Shown here: in pieces, positions 1-10,683 of the stretch
Position numbering within the stretch: the first letter of the stretch is position 1
Layout: every line of letters starts with the position of its first letter
DNA from: Seminavis robusta
Lineage: Eukaryota > Bacillariophyta > Bacillariophyceae > Naviculales > Naviculaceae
NCBI GenBank assembly: GCA_903772945.1
Contig: CAICTM010001353.1
Span: 1-30,945, forward strand
DNA length: 30,945 nt
Direction: 5' to 3'
Translations under genes and position numbers: made by a program
Notes under the pieces: model-generated
What the model was told of the DNA's origin: nothing
The model's database searches: none
Seen by the model: the letters and a program-made list of their open reading frames with translations, nothing else

Positions 1-185
1 TCGGATTTTGTGAACGATCCGTGACTGAGTGGGTAATGGATTTGCGAGTTGCATCCGGAAAACAAGAATATGAAAATGGACGGTCTGACCCAAATACCAC
101 TGATTGATCATCGATTCTACGTACAAGACAGTGATCATCGGATTCTTTGGAATGAATACTTGAATGATCTAAGCAATCCAAAAAT

Positions 186-533
186 TTGACACCTGTGCGA
201 CATTTTGTCGCCGCCAGAACCATGCTCAAACAACCGTCCAATCTGTCCACAACAGCGTCCTCCAATAGTAATACCAACAGTGGAAATACTGCACCCTTGA
301 TTTCATTGGGAGAACACCATCAAGATCCATTTGCTACGACATTGGATACAACAAAAGCAGTAGCACCATCAGATCCATTTGCGCAAGAGACTACTACACA
401 ACAGCAAGAACAAACGATACAGACAGACCTCCTGGGGATCAATAATAATGGCAGCAACCTCCCAGAATCCAATCCACAACAACAACAACCCGACAACAAG
501 GAGGAAGGTGTGGTAGACTTGCTATCCATGTAG
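186..533 (+). CDS. 3' end of an Asn/Gln-rich protein with DPF motifs (partial, possible clathrin-adaptor tail)
   Basis: The frame is open from 186 to the TAG at 531-533, and its first ATG is at 222. A CCAG at 214-217 could be a 3' splice site, so this may be the last exon of a gene that starts outside the window. The product is hydrophilic, rich in Asn, Gln, Ser and Thr, and contains two DPFA motifs and one DLLGI motif. DPF tripeptides bind the AP-2 appendage, and DLL-type motifs occur in the unstructured tails of ENTH/ANTH/VHS endocytic adaptors. On that basis an endocytic-adaptor tail is possible, but no folded domain is visible. A second frame with ATG at 70 runs to a TGA at 187-189; it could be an upstream exon, but I could not find a convincing intron joining the two. 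If it stands alone from ATG 222, the protein has 103 residues. Confidence 0.4.
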   Translation: MTPVRHFVAARTMLKQPSNLSTTASSNSNTNSGNTAPLISLGEHHQDPFATTLDTTKAVAPSDPFAQETTTQQQEQTIQTDLLGINNNGSNLPESNPQQQQPDNKEEGVVDLLSM

Positions 534-1615
534 GCGTCAGAATCTAATAGAGCACGAATAAGAGGACTGGAGACTGTGCGGGTGCCGTCACACCCTGTTT
601 TGATTTGATATCTCGAGAGTAGCCCACTTTTTATCATACCACTGCCGTACCGTACAGTAGCACTTCACGGTAACTAAAAGCGACTAGCTAGATAAATGAA
701 AAAAAGTCCCATGGACAGAAAGTTCGTTCTCCAAAGGAATACCGGTATCCGGCCAACCTTTTGCTTCGGAGCAAGTATCTTCCTCCCAGGGGTCTTTCTA
801 TAGATACGGTATGCCCATTGAAGTACTGGCTGCGACCGAAATGTTGACGACAAACTAATCTTTGGGTTGCCGTCTTGTTACAGCAGACCTACTAGTAGTT
901 GTTCTAGCTAGTCTAATATTCAGCACAGGAAGCATTGCAGAATGCTGCAGTGTAGAAAGTATCTTTGTCGGTTGCAGAATCGCTCTGGACCCGAATCTTC
1001 CCCAACCAGCGTAAAGTGCCGCATCCCAGGAAAGGGGAGGACCTGGCCAACCCAAATCTCCTTTGTGATCTACCCACAACTAAGACCCCTGGCCATTTGC
1101 CATGTGTTGGAGGAGGGGACATTCCTCCTTTTTCAAGCGAGGATTGGTCGAACTCATTGCGGTCAAATGAATGAAAGGCAGCAGAAATCTCCTACTAGAT
1201 AGATTGCTACTGTGCGGATCATGGGAGTGGCTGCTGGATACAGTTTCCACGGTGAAGTACCACGCTGTGGAAGCATCTCCAAAGTGAGCGTGGGGATTTC
1301 TTTTGATTGCGCAAGCCCGATACTTTTTTGCAGCATTCAGCATTGAGCTTATGCAGGCTTACCATACCTGGTACTAGTACGGTAGGGTTCATTGGTCAGC
1401 GTGGAAGAGGCAAGCTCCTCTGGACCGGCAAGGACCGTTAACACACAGCGTGAGGGCATAACGTTGAGCTTCCGGCGAGGGTACGAGGATAGTCTCGTTG
1501 GTTCTATTAATTCCTTGATGGGCCGACCGTGGGCACACAAGCAGAGAGAAACGAACCACGCACAATCCACTTGAGTTGCTTGCTTTCGTTCGTCCTCTTT
1601 AGAAGCACCATCGCC
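534..1615. other. Gene-poor stretch, nothing assignable
   Basis: Several short overlapping frames (70-90 codons) occur on both strands around 855-1343. None shows a recognisable domain, a conserved motif or a start context that favours it. One TACCGGTA palindrome lies at 740-747. Confidence 0.5.
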
Positions 1616-2017
1616 ATGACAAATCCAAGAAAGCTCGGAAAGAAAGCAATTGCCGCCACCAGGGCCAAGGCTTCTACCGCCATCATCAAGCACAATAAAC
1701 ACGATCGTCGACGCAACCGGGCCACATGTTTCAAGAATTTCTCCGTCAATATGACCGATGCAGTCAAGGTGCTCAAGAAAGAAGGATGGATCGAAGGTGG
1801 CGTGTTGGAGGCGTTCTTGTGCGCCGAAGCGGCAACTCAAAGCAACAAGAAGGACGCAAAGGTGACTATGGAGCCAACCATGGACCAAAATGCCGAGGTC
1901 CTTGCCGATGACAGCCAGTCGGTGGCCAGTGATTGCGCCGTGGCCAGCGACAGCGACAATGATGCAGAGCTCTCTATGCTTCTTGAACAAAGCATGACTA
2001 AACTTTGGATTAAGTAA
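1616..2017 (+). CDS. Small basic-N-terminal protein of unknown function (133 aa)
   Basis: I do not recognise this protein. The frame is open from 1529, but the ATG at 1616 (context CATCGCCATGAC) is preferred because the residues before it are unremarkable and the following N terminus is strongly biased. Residues 1-45 are rich in Lys, Arg and Ala, and the C-terminal half is acidic and Asp/Ser-rich. A basic head with an acidic tail is common in nuclear or nucleolar small proteins, but this is only a composition argument. There is no signal peptide and no membrane segment. A 213-codon frame on the opposite strand overlaps it, but that frame lacks comparable compositional structure and has no domain. 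Confidence 0.4.
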   Translation: MTNPRKLGKKAIAATRAKASTAIIKHNKHDRRRNRATCFKNFSVNMTDAVKVLKKEGWIEGGVLEAFLCAEAATQSNKKDAKVTMEPTMDQNAEVLADDSQSVASDCAVASDSDNDAELSMLLEQSMTKLWIK

Positions 2018-2135
2018 GCAACTAAACTAACTAGAACATTCTCTCCAAAATATTGTCACCGATACCGTCTGTTGCCAAACCGTTTTGCTGTATTTGCGTG
2101 ATATCTGCGGAAGACTTTGGCGCGGCCTTCTGTTT

Positions 2136-3062
2136 CTAGTCGGTGAGCTTTGTAACACGGAGGCACGCTTTTGCCTTGTGGCCCAAACTTGTTGACTTTG
2201 TTTTGCTGTGCCTCTGTTTGGAGCGCCAAGCCTCAATGGCTTCTCTAGTTGGCCAGTTCCGGGCCTGTTGATATACCGGTATGTAGGTAATCGCAGACAC
2301 ATCATCGCTTTCGTTGAGATTGGCACTATGATCGATGCTAATCGATGGAATGAGAGGCTCGACAAGAGGTCCCACTAATTTCTGCAAGGAACGCTGATTC
2401 AGTTCTTTGGACTCAATGTGTAGGTCAACTTCAGCCCGGAAAGCTGCACTTGAATTAGCTGCGGAACGGATCATTAAAGAATTGACGTTGTCGCTTGGAC
2501 CACTTGCGATGTCGCTACCGGTTGAAGCCGATTGCGCACATGGATGATCACCTCCCACAGAGGCATGGTAAGGAAACATCTGCGGGTAGGTCTCAGGGAC
2601 CGATGGCAGTGAATACTCAAAGGTGATTTGACCGTGAGTAAAGTCATTTGAACACTCCCTACTGAACACGCTCTTATCGTCTTTGGGGCTCTTGCTCAAC
2701 CCCGGTTCTTCGTCCTTTTCTTCTGCTAGCATCCCAGAATACCCATCTGTGGTTTCTGTGTCGGTCAAGCGATGCGGAGAGCATCCAAGAGCACCATCCA
2801 CAATCTTGTCCAGCTGTCTCATAGAATTTTCCTTGTGAACAAACAACAAGTCTTCGTCTTCCTTTTCTTCTGATAGCAATTCCCAACTGGTCCGAGCCTC
2901 CTTGGTTTCTTGCTCCACATGTACCACAGACCGACCATAGGAAGGCGACGAGCCCTCTTCTTCGGCCACCTCCCAGACAATACTTTTATCTTGTTTGCCC
3001 ATGACCGTGGTATCACGATTTGTGCACATCACAACATGGTCCTTAAAACCAGTTCTTTCCAT
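2136..3062 (-). CDS. Hypothetical, largely disordered protein (308 aa)
   Basis: One uninterrupted minus-strand frame is present. The first ATG is at 3062; the frame is open slightly further upstream but only with a GTG. The product is acidic, rich in Ser, Asp and Glu, and mostly low in hydrophobic residues. It has a short basic segment near the C terminus (around the WRSKQRHSKTKS stretch). No transmembrane helix, signal peptide or known domain is visible. The length without stops makes it likely to be real, but I cannot name a function. It is convergent with the 133-aa gene to its left, with stops about 120 bp apart. Confidence 0.5.
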   Translation of the reverse strand: MERTGFKDHVVMCTNRDTTVMGKQDKSIVWEVAEEEGSSPSYGRSVVHVEQETKEARTSWELLSEEKEDEDLLFVHKENSMRQLDKIVDGALGCSPHRLTDTETTDGYSGMLAEEKDEEPGLSKSPKDDKSVFSRECSNDFTHGQITFEYSLPSVPETYPQMFPYHASVGGDHPCAQSASTGSDIASGPSDNVNSLMIRSAANSSAAFRAEVDLHIESKELNQRSLQKLVGPLVEPLIPSISIDHSANLNESDDVSAITYIPVYQQARNWPTREAIEAWRSKQRHSKTKSTSLGHKAKACLRVTKLTD

Positions 3063-4093
3063 GTGATGTGTCCAACAGAAGATGTGCACAAAAAACTGAA
3101 GTTCTGATCCTCAGTCGTGTTCATCAAAAGATTCAGCCAGCTTGGCTGAAATATTTTTCAGGGGGGTCTCAGGCTAGCTACAACTGTAGCTACAGGTAGT
3201 ACAGCAGGAGCTTTGCTGAAATGGGGTGGACGGGTCACTCGACCGCTCCCTCTCTTCCCTACTCTACCGGTACATGTAGATGGGCGACCTTGTTATTACG
3301 CTCCCTCTCTTTGAGCCACCAGCCACAACCAGACAGAATACCCCCGGTACCTGGTATGATATAGGCGCCGAGCTAGCTAGAGCAGGTGATTAGTCTACGG
3401 AATTGATCATTTTTCACTCTCTGATGCACGGGATGTAAGCACCCCCGAGGAGAGCCCTGAAAGCAAACGAAAAATAGAAATCGAATCGAATCAATCCGTT
3501 GTGAACCTTCGCACCACAGCAGGAGGGGCTCTTTGTTTGACATCTCATGTACCGTTTCATCTCTTGACGATTTGATTCCACAGCCAAAAATCTTATGCAT
3601 CGAGGATTGTTTGGCTATGTATTGACAAGAAGCCATTGGGGAAACCTTCCGCATGGTCACTCAACAACACTACTACCAGTGGGGGGTATCCTTTGGAATG
3701 AATAGCATCTGTCATAGTTGTCCCCTTCATGAATCAATCAAAATTGATGCGGCGCCGTCGAATAGAGTCAGTCAATTTAATTAAGAAATCGTCACCAATC
3801 GGATCTGACTTGAACCCAACATCGTTTGCTACTACTCTTCGTCTCTATAAGCTGTTGCTCTCCACCACTCTCTTGGTAGCAGCAGCAGCACTTACAAAGT
3901 CGCCTTGTTCCATTTGCAGTCATCTTCTAGCTAGCACAGCCTATTTAATTGCGTGGAACCCATCCTGGAACCCATAATATCTGAAGGGTGCACAAATAAA
4001 TGTTTGAATGGATCCCCAAGCGTAGAACCCATTCCTCGAACAATAGTAGCGAATTGGTGTCTGTGTGGAATGCTCCTTCATAATCTATTCATT
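3063..4093. other. Intergenic region without a supported gene
   Basis: Short frames on both strands (for example around 3373-3660 and 3729-3977) lack domains and convincing starts. The stretch contains a TACCGGTA at 3265-3272 and an ATCGAATCGAATC run near 3480. It is the downstream flank of the COX20-like gene and the upstream flank of the 308-aa gene. Confidence 0.5.
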
Positions 4094-4730
4094 TCACGGC
4101 CTCTTCTCTGTAAAGACATCCTTCATGTCCTTGTTGACTTCTCGTGGTTGCCACTCCTTGTTTTCTTTGAGCAGACCTCTGAATTCTTGATCCGGCAGTG
4201 CCGATCCAGGTTTGGCAAAGGGATGTTGCTCCAGTGGAGTTTCGGATGGCATTTGGGAGGCATGTTCAAACGCATTCAACTTCATCATGGCTTCCACTAC
4301 CCTCTCTCGATGGTCTCTACGACGACAGCAAAAATAATAGGATCCTCCCGTTACAGTCATGAATGCCAACATGCCAACGTTGACGGCAAAACGGGTGTTG
4401 GATCCCATGCGCAGTCGATGTCTGAAGAAGGGGGGCAAAACAAATAAAACATGTCTGTGAGAATCATCACAGCAATCCTCTCTACAAGGAATTATTTGTC
4501 ACGTACATGGTCATGGCGGTTCCAGTGGCAATTCCCCACATTCCAGCTTCCCGTGCACACCACCGATAACTGGATGCTCGGATGGCCTCTCGAAGGCCAA
4601 ATGCTTCGGGGATGCTGTTGGTCCATTTGGCCGTTTCCAAAGGATCCACTTCGACTGGAGTCACTTCATCGGTGCTCTGCACAGTCGTCCGATACGGAGG
4701 AATGCTACTACTACCTTGTGATAGTGGCAT
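4094..4730 (-). CDS. COX20: COX20-like cytochrome c oxidase assembly protein (two exons)
   Basis: Exon 1 is 4730-4507 and exon 2 is 4421-4094, separated by an 85-bp intron with donor GTACGT (4506-4501) and acceptor CTTCTTCAG ending at 4422. The joined product is 183 residues. Residues 56-66 contain a CAREAGMWG block and are followed by a first hydrophobic segment. After the intron come a short basic loop and a second membrane segment at about 86-104, ending in YYFCCRRR. This matches the COX20/FAM36A pattern: an IPCAR-type motif, two helices, then an aromatic and Cys-rich exit with basic residues. COX20 is an inner-mitochondrial-membrane chaperone for Cox2 maturation. The N-terminal 50 residues are hydrophilic and lineage-specific, and the charged C-terminal tail is longer than in human COX20. 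It is divergent from the membrane protein starting at 5051. Confidence 0.66.
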
Positions 4731-5050
4731 GTTATAATGATATTGCCGAGTGCTTTGTAGTGGATGAATGAAGTAAGTGTTGTCGGGACGGCACCAACGC
4801 AGGAAGTGGCCATGGTCGATCCCGAAAGTTGTGGTGATTGTTGATTCGATTCACGAAGGTGACGTTGTATTTCTCGCCAGCAGAGCTGTCTTCTCTGACC
4901 TCTTCGTCATCAACGCGAAAGATCGAAAGAAAGAGGAAACAGCCGACGGCATGCACGGCGAAAATGGTTGCGCCATTTGACCAGCCTTTCACAGAGTATT
5001 CAGTACATGTACTAAAGATCCACACGGGACGATGAGCGAAAGATGATGAG
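4731..5050. promoter_or_regulatory. Shared 320-bp divergent promoter region
   Basis: The start codons of the COX20-like gene (minus, 4730) and the six-helix protein (plus, 5051) face away from each other across 320 bp, so both promoters must lie here. No TATA box or initiator can be assigned with confidence. A 110-codon minus-strand frame spans the interval but contains no ATG. Confidence 0.4.
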
Positions 5051-6424
5051 ATGACAATCCGCACCTGCCTGAATGTAGCATGGCATGCCTTTTTCTGCCT
5101 CCCTCCTGATGACTGGGAGTTGGATTCCGACGAAGATTTGGTCCAGTATCAAACCTTTTTTATATGGCTCGGCCGTTCGAGTGTGGTCTTTTTTCTTCTG
5201 GAAGTCCTCAACTTTCTGTTGGACTTTGGCGTGGTCATTGCCACATATCAACAACCCGATGGAACACTCGAGACTAAATTTGCCGCGTCGTTACTCCTGG
5301 TCGGTATGATTCTTTCCTTTTTCGTTAGTTGGTTGGGCGAACGTCGCATTCAAAAGTGCGACCTCCGATGGGCACCCTATTTCCAAAACGCTCAGAAATT
5401 CTTTCTCGACATGCCCCTGACTCAAGCCAAGACGACGCGACGACTCTACGCGGTCGCCACCACCCAACTGGCCGTCTTTTTGGTGGAAAATGGTGCCTTT
5501 TTGACGGTTCTGCAAGTCTCGGATTTGTTGGACAATCCGGGTGTGTTGGGTCAAATTAACATAATCTTGACACTGATTCAAACCGGCATGACCATGATCA
5601 TGGTGCTGCTCATCATGTATTTGGATTTCAAACGAACCGATGCCTGTTGTGGTGTGTGTTGCAGCGTTTCTTCAAAATCAAGACAACGAGCCGGATTGGA
5701 TCAGCTGCAACCTTCCCCTTGGAATGAAAACAATCCACTCCGCATTCTTTGGCGTATCCTCGTCCGCATTGGCAAGGGTATTGAACGGGTCATGTGGTTT
5801 GGGTTTCTTTGGTGCAAGATCCTAGTATTTCTCGTCATTTGGATATCTACCTTTTCCTTGGCATGCTTTGCCCTGCAATTTCTGGGATCCTACCTCGTCA
5901 CGGGAGATACATCCAGGGTGCTGGTGCAAGGGGCGCCATTCTGGGTCTTGGTGGCCTTGTTTTGGCTCGTTGGCTTGTCCTTTGCCGTTACGTTGTTGCG
6001 AAAAATGCCCAAAACCGAGGAAGAAATCTACCAGGAATCCACTCTACCTGCTTTGTCCCAGGAAGAGTTGTGCGAAGATTTGCTCCTGACGGTAGAGTAC
6101 GACCCAGAACAGGGCCCTGTCAGCGAGGAATTATTGACGAGTAGTGCGCGACTCCGAATGAGTTCCATGATTACTGGAACAATGTCGCCACCACAAGTAC
6201 TACCGGTACCACGTCTACCCTCCGATATAGAATTGTCTGGAGCTGCGGCCAAAAAGCAGCAAAAGAGGGAAGAAAAACGGGGGAATCAGGAACAGAAATC
6301 CACAAATAGTGAGGATGATGACTCTTTCAAGGATGGTACGGAGGATCAGCAAGCTTATCAAACATCAGAAAGAACACATGTTCGTCCAGATCCTTCGGCG
6401 CAAGGGGAAGAAGTGGGAAGTTGA
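5051..6424 (+). CDS. Multi-pass membrane protein of unknown function (457 aa)
   Basis: A single uninterrupted frame runs from the ATG at 5051. Hydrophobic segments lie at about residues 34-64, 78-95, 131-156, 167-191, 247-281 and 295-315, giving roughly six helices. A Cys-rich loop (CCGVCC, about 199-204) sits between helices 4 and 5. From residue 320 on the protein is soluble, charged and low-complexity, with a Lys/Gln/Glu-rich patch before the stop. The N terminus has no obvious signal peptide or plastid ASAFAP motif. The pattern is compatible with an integral membrane protein of the endomembrane system or plasma membrane, but I recognise no family and assign no function. A TACCGGTA word at 6201-6208 falls inside the C-terminal coding part, which is unusual for this word here. 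Confidence 0.66.
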   Translation: MTIRTCLNVAWHAFFCLPPDDWELDSDEDLVQYQTFFIWLGRSSVVFFLLEVLNFLLDFGVVIATYQQPDGTLETKFAASLLLVGMILSFFVSWLGERRIQKCDLRWAPYFQNAQKFFLDMPLTQAKTTRRLYAVATTQLAVFLVENGAFLTVLQVSDLLDNPGVLGQINIILTLIQTGMTMIMVLLIMYLDFKRTDACCGVCCSVSSKSRQRAGLDQLQPSPWNENNPLRILWRILVRIGKGIERVMWFGFLWCKILVFLVIWISTFSLACFALQFLGSYLVTGDTSRVLVQGAPFWVLVALFWLVGLSFAVTLLRKMPKTEEEIYQESTLPALSQEELCEDLLLTVEYDPEQGPVSEELLTSSARLRMSSMITGTMSPPQVLPVPRLPSDIELSGAAAKKQQKREEKRGNQEQKSTNSEDDDSFKDGTEDQQAYQTSERTHVRPDPSAQGEEVGS

Positions 6425-7392
6425 TTCGATTCGATTCCACCGTATCCTATATGATCTTCTACGATACCAACCGAGCTGGGAAAATAGGGACGCAAGATTT
6501 CATCGAGAGGCTAGGGGGGAGGAAGGGGTTTTGCACCACCAGCTTGTGGCGCAGACCAACGTCGTCAAGCTTTACAGCGTATGTTTCGACGGACAAAACC
6601 CCTGCAATGGGCGCCGTGTTTGCTGGGTTCTGGTATGTTGGCGGTGGCGGTGGCGGTGGCCTTGGCCTCTAGTAGCGCTGTCCGCAGAGTATGTCTCTGC
6701 GCAGGACCGAAACGTTCGGGCGGTGATTCGAGCTTGGTTGGGGACACCGCAAGGTACGACGACCTAAAGCAAGTGGCGACACCCTAGTCCGCACACGGTC
6801 ACCTCCAGGTTCAAGAGGTGGAAGATCCCATGCTACGGGAGAAACGGGAGCATGAGACAGTGGTGGTCTCCAATACATTCCTTCCTAAAATCAACAAAGC
6901 GAATTACGAAAAATTCCGCGCATCAGGCAATTGTTTGGCTTGTACCTCAAAGAGGACCATGGACCACGCAAGATTTCTCGGTTGGGGGATTGATGAAACA
7001 AGCATATGCTTTGAGCTGGTCCTGCGCTGCTGTTAGCATGCATCATGAGTCTAGTTCTGTGACCAGATGTGCTTCTGTTGGCTTCAAGTCTGTATTTTAG
7101 TTTCGGAGCTGCTCCAATGACAAAGAACATCTTTCCCACCCTGTGGTTGACGACAAGTCTTCATCTGATCCCTCTCAGCACGAGGCAGGTCGAGCTTGGA
7201 ATCGCTTGAAATGCCGGGTCTTACCGGTGTGTGAAAGCACTAGCACTCTAGAAACAAACTTGGTATGCTAATTTAGGCAAAATACCCACTCCACTGTAAC
7301 GGATGGATTGGGAGTTCTCCGTACTCTAATTGACACATATGTTGCTCCTCTTGAAAAGAAAAAAAGTGTTATTTTAAGGCCACACCTCACTA
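6425..7392. other. Intergenic region, no supported gene
   Basis: It starts with GATTCGATTCGATTC directly after the stop of the membrane-protein gene. A GGC/GGT microsatellite at about 6640-6664 creates spurious poly-Gly. Short frames on both strands show no recognisable domain. Confidence 0.45.
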
Positions 7393-8239
7393 CTAGACAA
7401 TTCCACTGAACGGTGCCATAGCGAACTGGCATACCTCAGACGGGGTCTGAGTGATGTGATGCAACACACCAATGACTGCCCCTAGAGTAAGTATTGAAGT
7501 CCTGAATTCCATGGTTATAGAAAACAGGATCGACAATCTTGCAGTCGGACTCCAGGCGCGACATTCGGTATCCTTGTCGTCACACCACCACCTGCCCAAA
7601 TCAATGCTTTCCATCAAGGTATGGTAGCACGGTGGTTTTAGTTCTTTTGGACGCCGCATGAGTTCCTCTTTGTAGATGCGATGCTGTACGTCACAAACGG
7701 AGTAGACATTGTAAACCGAGAGCCTCTTTCCATCCTTGCACGAGCACTGTCCTCGTCCATCTGCCGAGATAATCGGCTTTTGCCTCAACCACACGTCCAA
7801 CTGACCTCCTCATCACCATCGACAGTGTACCACCTAGTTTGTATTCTCGCAGGTGCACCTGTGGGGTAGAGCCAAAGGTCACCTTTTTGTGGTCAAACGC
7901 CTTTCGAACGGCGGCATGAATTTTCTTCCTGACATTTGTCTGGTTGGTATCAAGGTTGGCTTCTTGAAAGCCAGCATAGTCAGCACCAATCATCCCTAGT
8001 GTCCTGCAATCCTCATAGAAATGAATCACACGAAGCCGATGAATCTTACACCCATTCTCATCTTTGGGGATCAAAGTGTTGTGGATATGATTCCATGTAG
8101 AATAGGTGAATCCCTCCTCAAGAGCATAATTGAGAAGCCGGCAGTGTGCTTGCTTGATGCTTTTCAGAGAGTTCTCTGCCCCTTGGCCAGAACCATGCTC
8201 CTCTGTGTGTGCCAAGAAGGTGTCAGAGGTTCCCAGCAT
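7393..8239 (-). pseudogene. Decayed endonuclease domain of a non-LTR retrotransposon
   Basis: Two overlapping minus-strand frames (8239-7691 and 7800-7393) together read like one exonuclease/endonuclease/phosphatase-type endonuclease. The first has a GADYAGFQEANLD block, where the Glu fits the catalytic metal-binding residue. It then has GSTP, a GGTL turn and GRVVEAKADYLGRW. The pattern continues in the second frame as GKRLSVYNVYSVCDV and ends near CQFAMAPFSGIV, reminiscent of the region before the final SDHR motif. The switch of frame near 7738-7750 indicates a frameshift, and the GDFN and SDHR motifs are not recognisable. No reverse transcriptase follows on the minus strand. I infer a truncated LINE-like fragment. 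The family recognition is from motif memory, not a search. Confidence 0.55.
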
Positions 8240-8528
8240 TGTTTTGATGTTGTTTGTTCAAGGTGGTGGCAGGTTTGCAGGTTTGCAGGTTTGCAGGGAC
8301 AGCAGCAACAGCAGCAACTGTAGCAGCATTGGCTCTCGAGGTTTAGAGATCATATGTGCGCTCAAAGTATTAAAGATATAACATCCATGCTTTACATAAT
8401 CCAATCCGTCGTTTAAACCTGTATTTAAGAAAATGGCAAGATCGGTGGTTCCCTCACGTCGCCAACACACACCCGAGCACCTCTCTCGGATCGTCGCTTC
8501 AACTCACTTCTTTCTTGTGGAACTCACC
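8240..8528. other. 5' flank of the desaturase gene with short repeats
   Basis: This contains tandem GGTTTGCA units followed by a CAGCAGCAACAGCAGCAA run at about 8268-8325, then the likely 5' untranslated region of the desaturase. The downstream frame is open from 8433 but the preferred start is at 8529. Confidence 0.45.
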
Positions 8529-10150
8529 ATGGGAAAAGGAGGTCAACATAACAACAGCAAGGGCAGCAGCCCTCTGAAGAAGACTGCCGCGGGAGAATCT
8601 GCTGCCAAGGAAGCTCCCAAGGTAGCAGGAACCACTTCGGCCAAACCATGGGTCTCTCCGTTCACTCCGGAAAAAATTGATCCCCGCGTCTCCTCCATGA
8701 CCAAGGAAGAGATTGATGCTCAATTCCCGACCAAATCCGAACTAAAGGCGATCATTCCAGCTCATTGCTTTGAGAGATCCCTCTTTTGGAGCATGTTTTA
8801 TGTGATTCGGGACGTGATTCAAGCCTGTTGCGTCGTGTACTTGACCCACTGCGTGTTGGGACTTTCCACCGACCCTCCCGGTCCTATCTGGACATGGCAA
8901 TGGTGGGCATGGAGATTGGCGTGGAATTTCTACGGCTTTGCCATGACATCGGCTATGGGAGGACTCTGGGTGCTGGGTCATGAATGCGGACATGGAGCCT
9001 TCTCCGATTACCCCGTGGTGAATGGCGCCGTGGGGTGGACCATTCATTCCATCATGCTTGTGCCTTATTTTAGCTGGGCGTTTTCGCATGCCAAACACCA
9101 CCGACGCACCAACGACTTGATGGACGGAGAGACCCACGTGCCACCTACGTGGGAGGATGTCGGTCTGGTCAAAACATCCAAAGAAGGCGACAACAACAAT
9201 ACTAAGGAACCCAAGTACGAACGTTTGTCCAAAGACGTTGTGGATTCCAAATTGAGTTTTTCTGCCGAGGGTGGACTATCTGAAGCCTTTAGTTATCCAT
9301 TGTACGGACATGCTCTCACTCACGAACACAATGGCGATGAAGGATTTGCCTGGCTCATGATGTGGAGTCGTCTTCTCATGGGATGGCAACTTTATCTTGC
9401 CGGAGTAACTTCCGGTGGACACATTGGATCGGATCGAAAACCCATTCAAAAGGGAGAATTCCCGGATCACTACCGGCCCCATTCGAGACTCTTTCCTGCC
9501 AAGATGTACGCGAAAGTGATTGCTTCCGACATTGGGATTGGAATGACAGTGTCGGCGCTTATTTACTTTAGCTGGAAATACTCCTTCCGTGCCGTCTGGT
9601 TTTGGTATTTTGGACCCTACATGTGGATTCATGCCTTTTTGGTGATGGTCACTTGGTTGCAACACACAGATCCTACTGTCCCTCATTTTGATTCGGAAAA
9701 TTGGACATGGATGAAGGGAGCTTTGGCGGGAACTATTGACCGACCTCTCTACGGGTGGATGAATTATTCCAGCCACAATATTGTCACCACTCACGTGGTG
9801 CACCATCTATTCCACGAAATGCCTCATTACCATGCGGTGGAAGCAACCAAGGCAATCCGTGAGTACTTGGAACCCAAAGGACTCTACAATTACGAGTAAG
9901 TACTGCAAGCAAGCATCTACCGTGAGATAATGATTTGCGTAATATTTCCGTGCTAACATTTTTCACGAACGATTGAATGAACAGTCCCACGGATTGCATG
10001 GCAGCTCTCTACAAGCTGTGCGAAAACTGCCATTTTGTAGACAGCTTGACGGATGGTATTCAATACTACAGAAAATTCCAGGATGTTCCCCTTTATTCTG
10101 AGACTAATGCCAAGAAGACAGAGGCAGTGGAAGCCAAGAAGGACCAGTAG
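8529..10150 (+). CDS. FAD2: Microsomal omega-6 (delta-12) fatty-acid desaturase, two exons
   Basis: Exon 1 is 8529-9895 and exon 2 is 9985-10150. The 89-bp intron has donor GTAAGT and acceptor GAACAG, giving a 510-residue product. The start at 8529 (CTCACCATGGG) is preferred over the in-frame ATG at 8433. The three diiron-binding His boxes are HECGH (151-155), HAKHH (187-191) and HVVHH (422-426), the arrangement of FAD2-type acyl-lipid desaturases that convert oleate to linoleate in the ER. Hydrophobic segments follow the first box and occur around 340-400. A charged insertion with EGDNNNTKEP lies between boxes 2 and 3. The second exon continues YNYDPTDCM, a family-like C terminus, and ends in KKDQ, which fits a dilysine ER-retrieval signal. 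No plastid transit peptide is visible, arguing against the plastid FAD6 type. Substrate specificity cannot be proven from sequence. Confidence 0.9.
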
Positions 10151-10557
10151 AGAGAAACTCATACAGTACTACAATCGACTATTTTGGTGTGGTGACTCGA
10201 ATCGAGAAACTTTTTGTTTTGCGCCATCTGCAAATATGACAACGTCGTTGGACGGAATAGCATTGTGGTACACGACAACTCCATGCACTCACCCGGAAAG
10301 GAAGCCAGCCAACGACAACAAACAAAAAGCAGTGATGAGGTAGTGTAACAGTTAAAATGTAGCAGCGTCATTGGTTACTGTTGTTTTGGCTGATTACATA
10401 ACAACTTCTTCCATACCGGTATCGCAGAACCTTATCAGACCGGTACCGTACCAGAAGGCGACGTAGTGCAAGGTCCTTCTCTCGTCTGTTGATTCAATCC
10501 TTATGATTGATCGGCTTGAATCATCATTCAGGTACTAGACTAGTGAACACTATGGTC

Positions 10558-10683
10558 TTGTTCCGCATCCTCGAGAAAGAGACCGGTCTGTTCATGCAAA
10601 CCTTTTTGATTCGATTCGATTCAGGCACAGTGACACTAGCTAATTAAAATAGCGTTTTGTTCTGCATCCTCGAGAAAGAGACC
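10558..10683. repeat. 27-bp direct repeat pair
   Basis: TTGTTCYGCATCCTCGAGAA followed by AGAGACC occurs at 10558-10584 and 10657-10683, 99 bp apart start to start, with one mismatch. The copies are separated by a GATTC-rich stretch. Confidence 0.75.

Noticed and set aside
1349..1990. 213-codon minus-strand frame opposite the small basic protein
   Set aside because: No domain, unlikely composition, and the plus strand gives a better start and protein-like bias.
4732..5064. 110-codon minus-strand frame ending one base before the COX20-like ATG
   Set aside because: It contains no ATG and overlaps the start of the membrane-protein gene; more likely promoter sequence.
6421..6672. EF-hand-like string DTNRAGKIGTQD
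   Set aside because: Single isolated loop in a frame without ATG, followed by microsatellite-encoded Gly; probably chance in a 3' flank.
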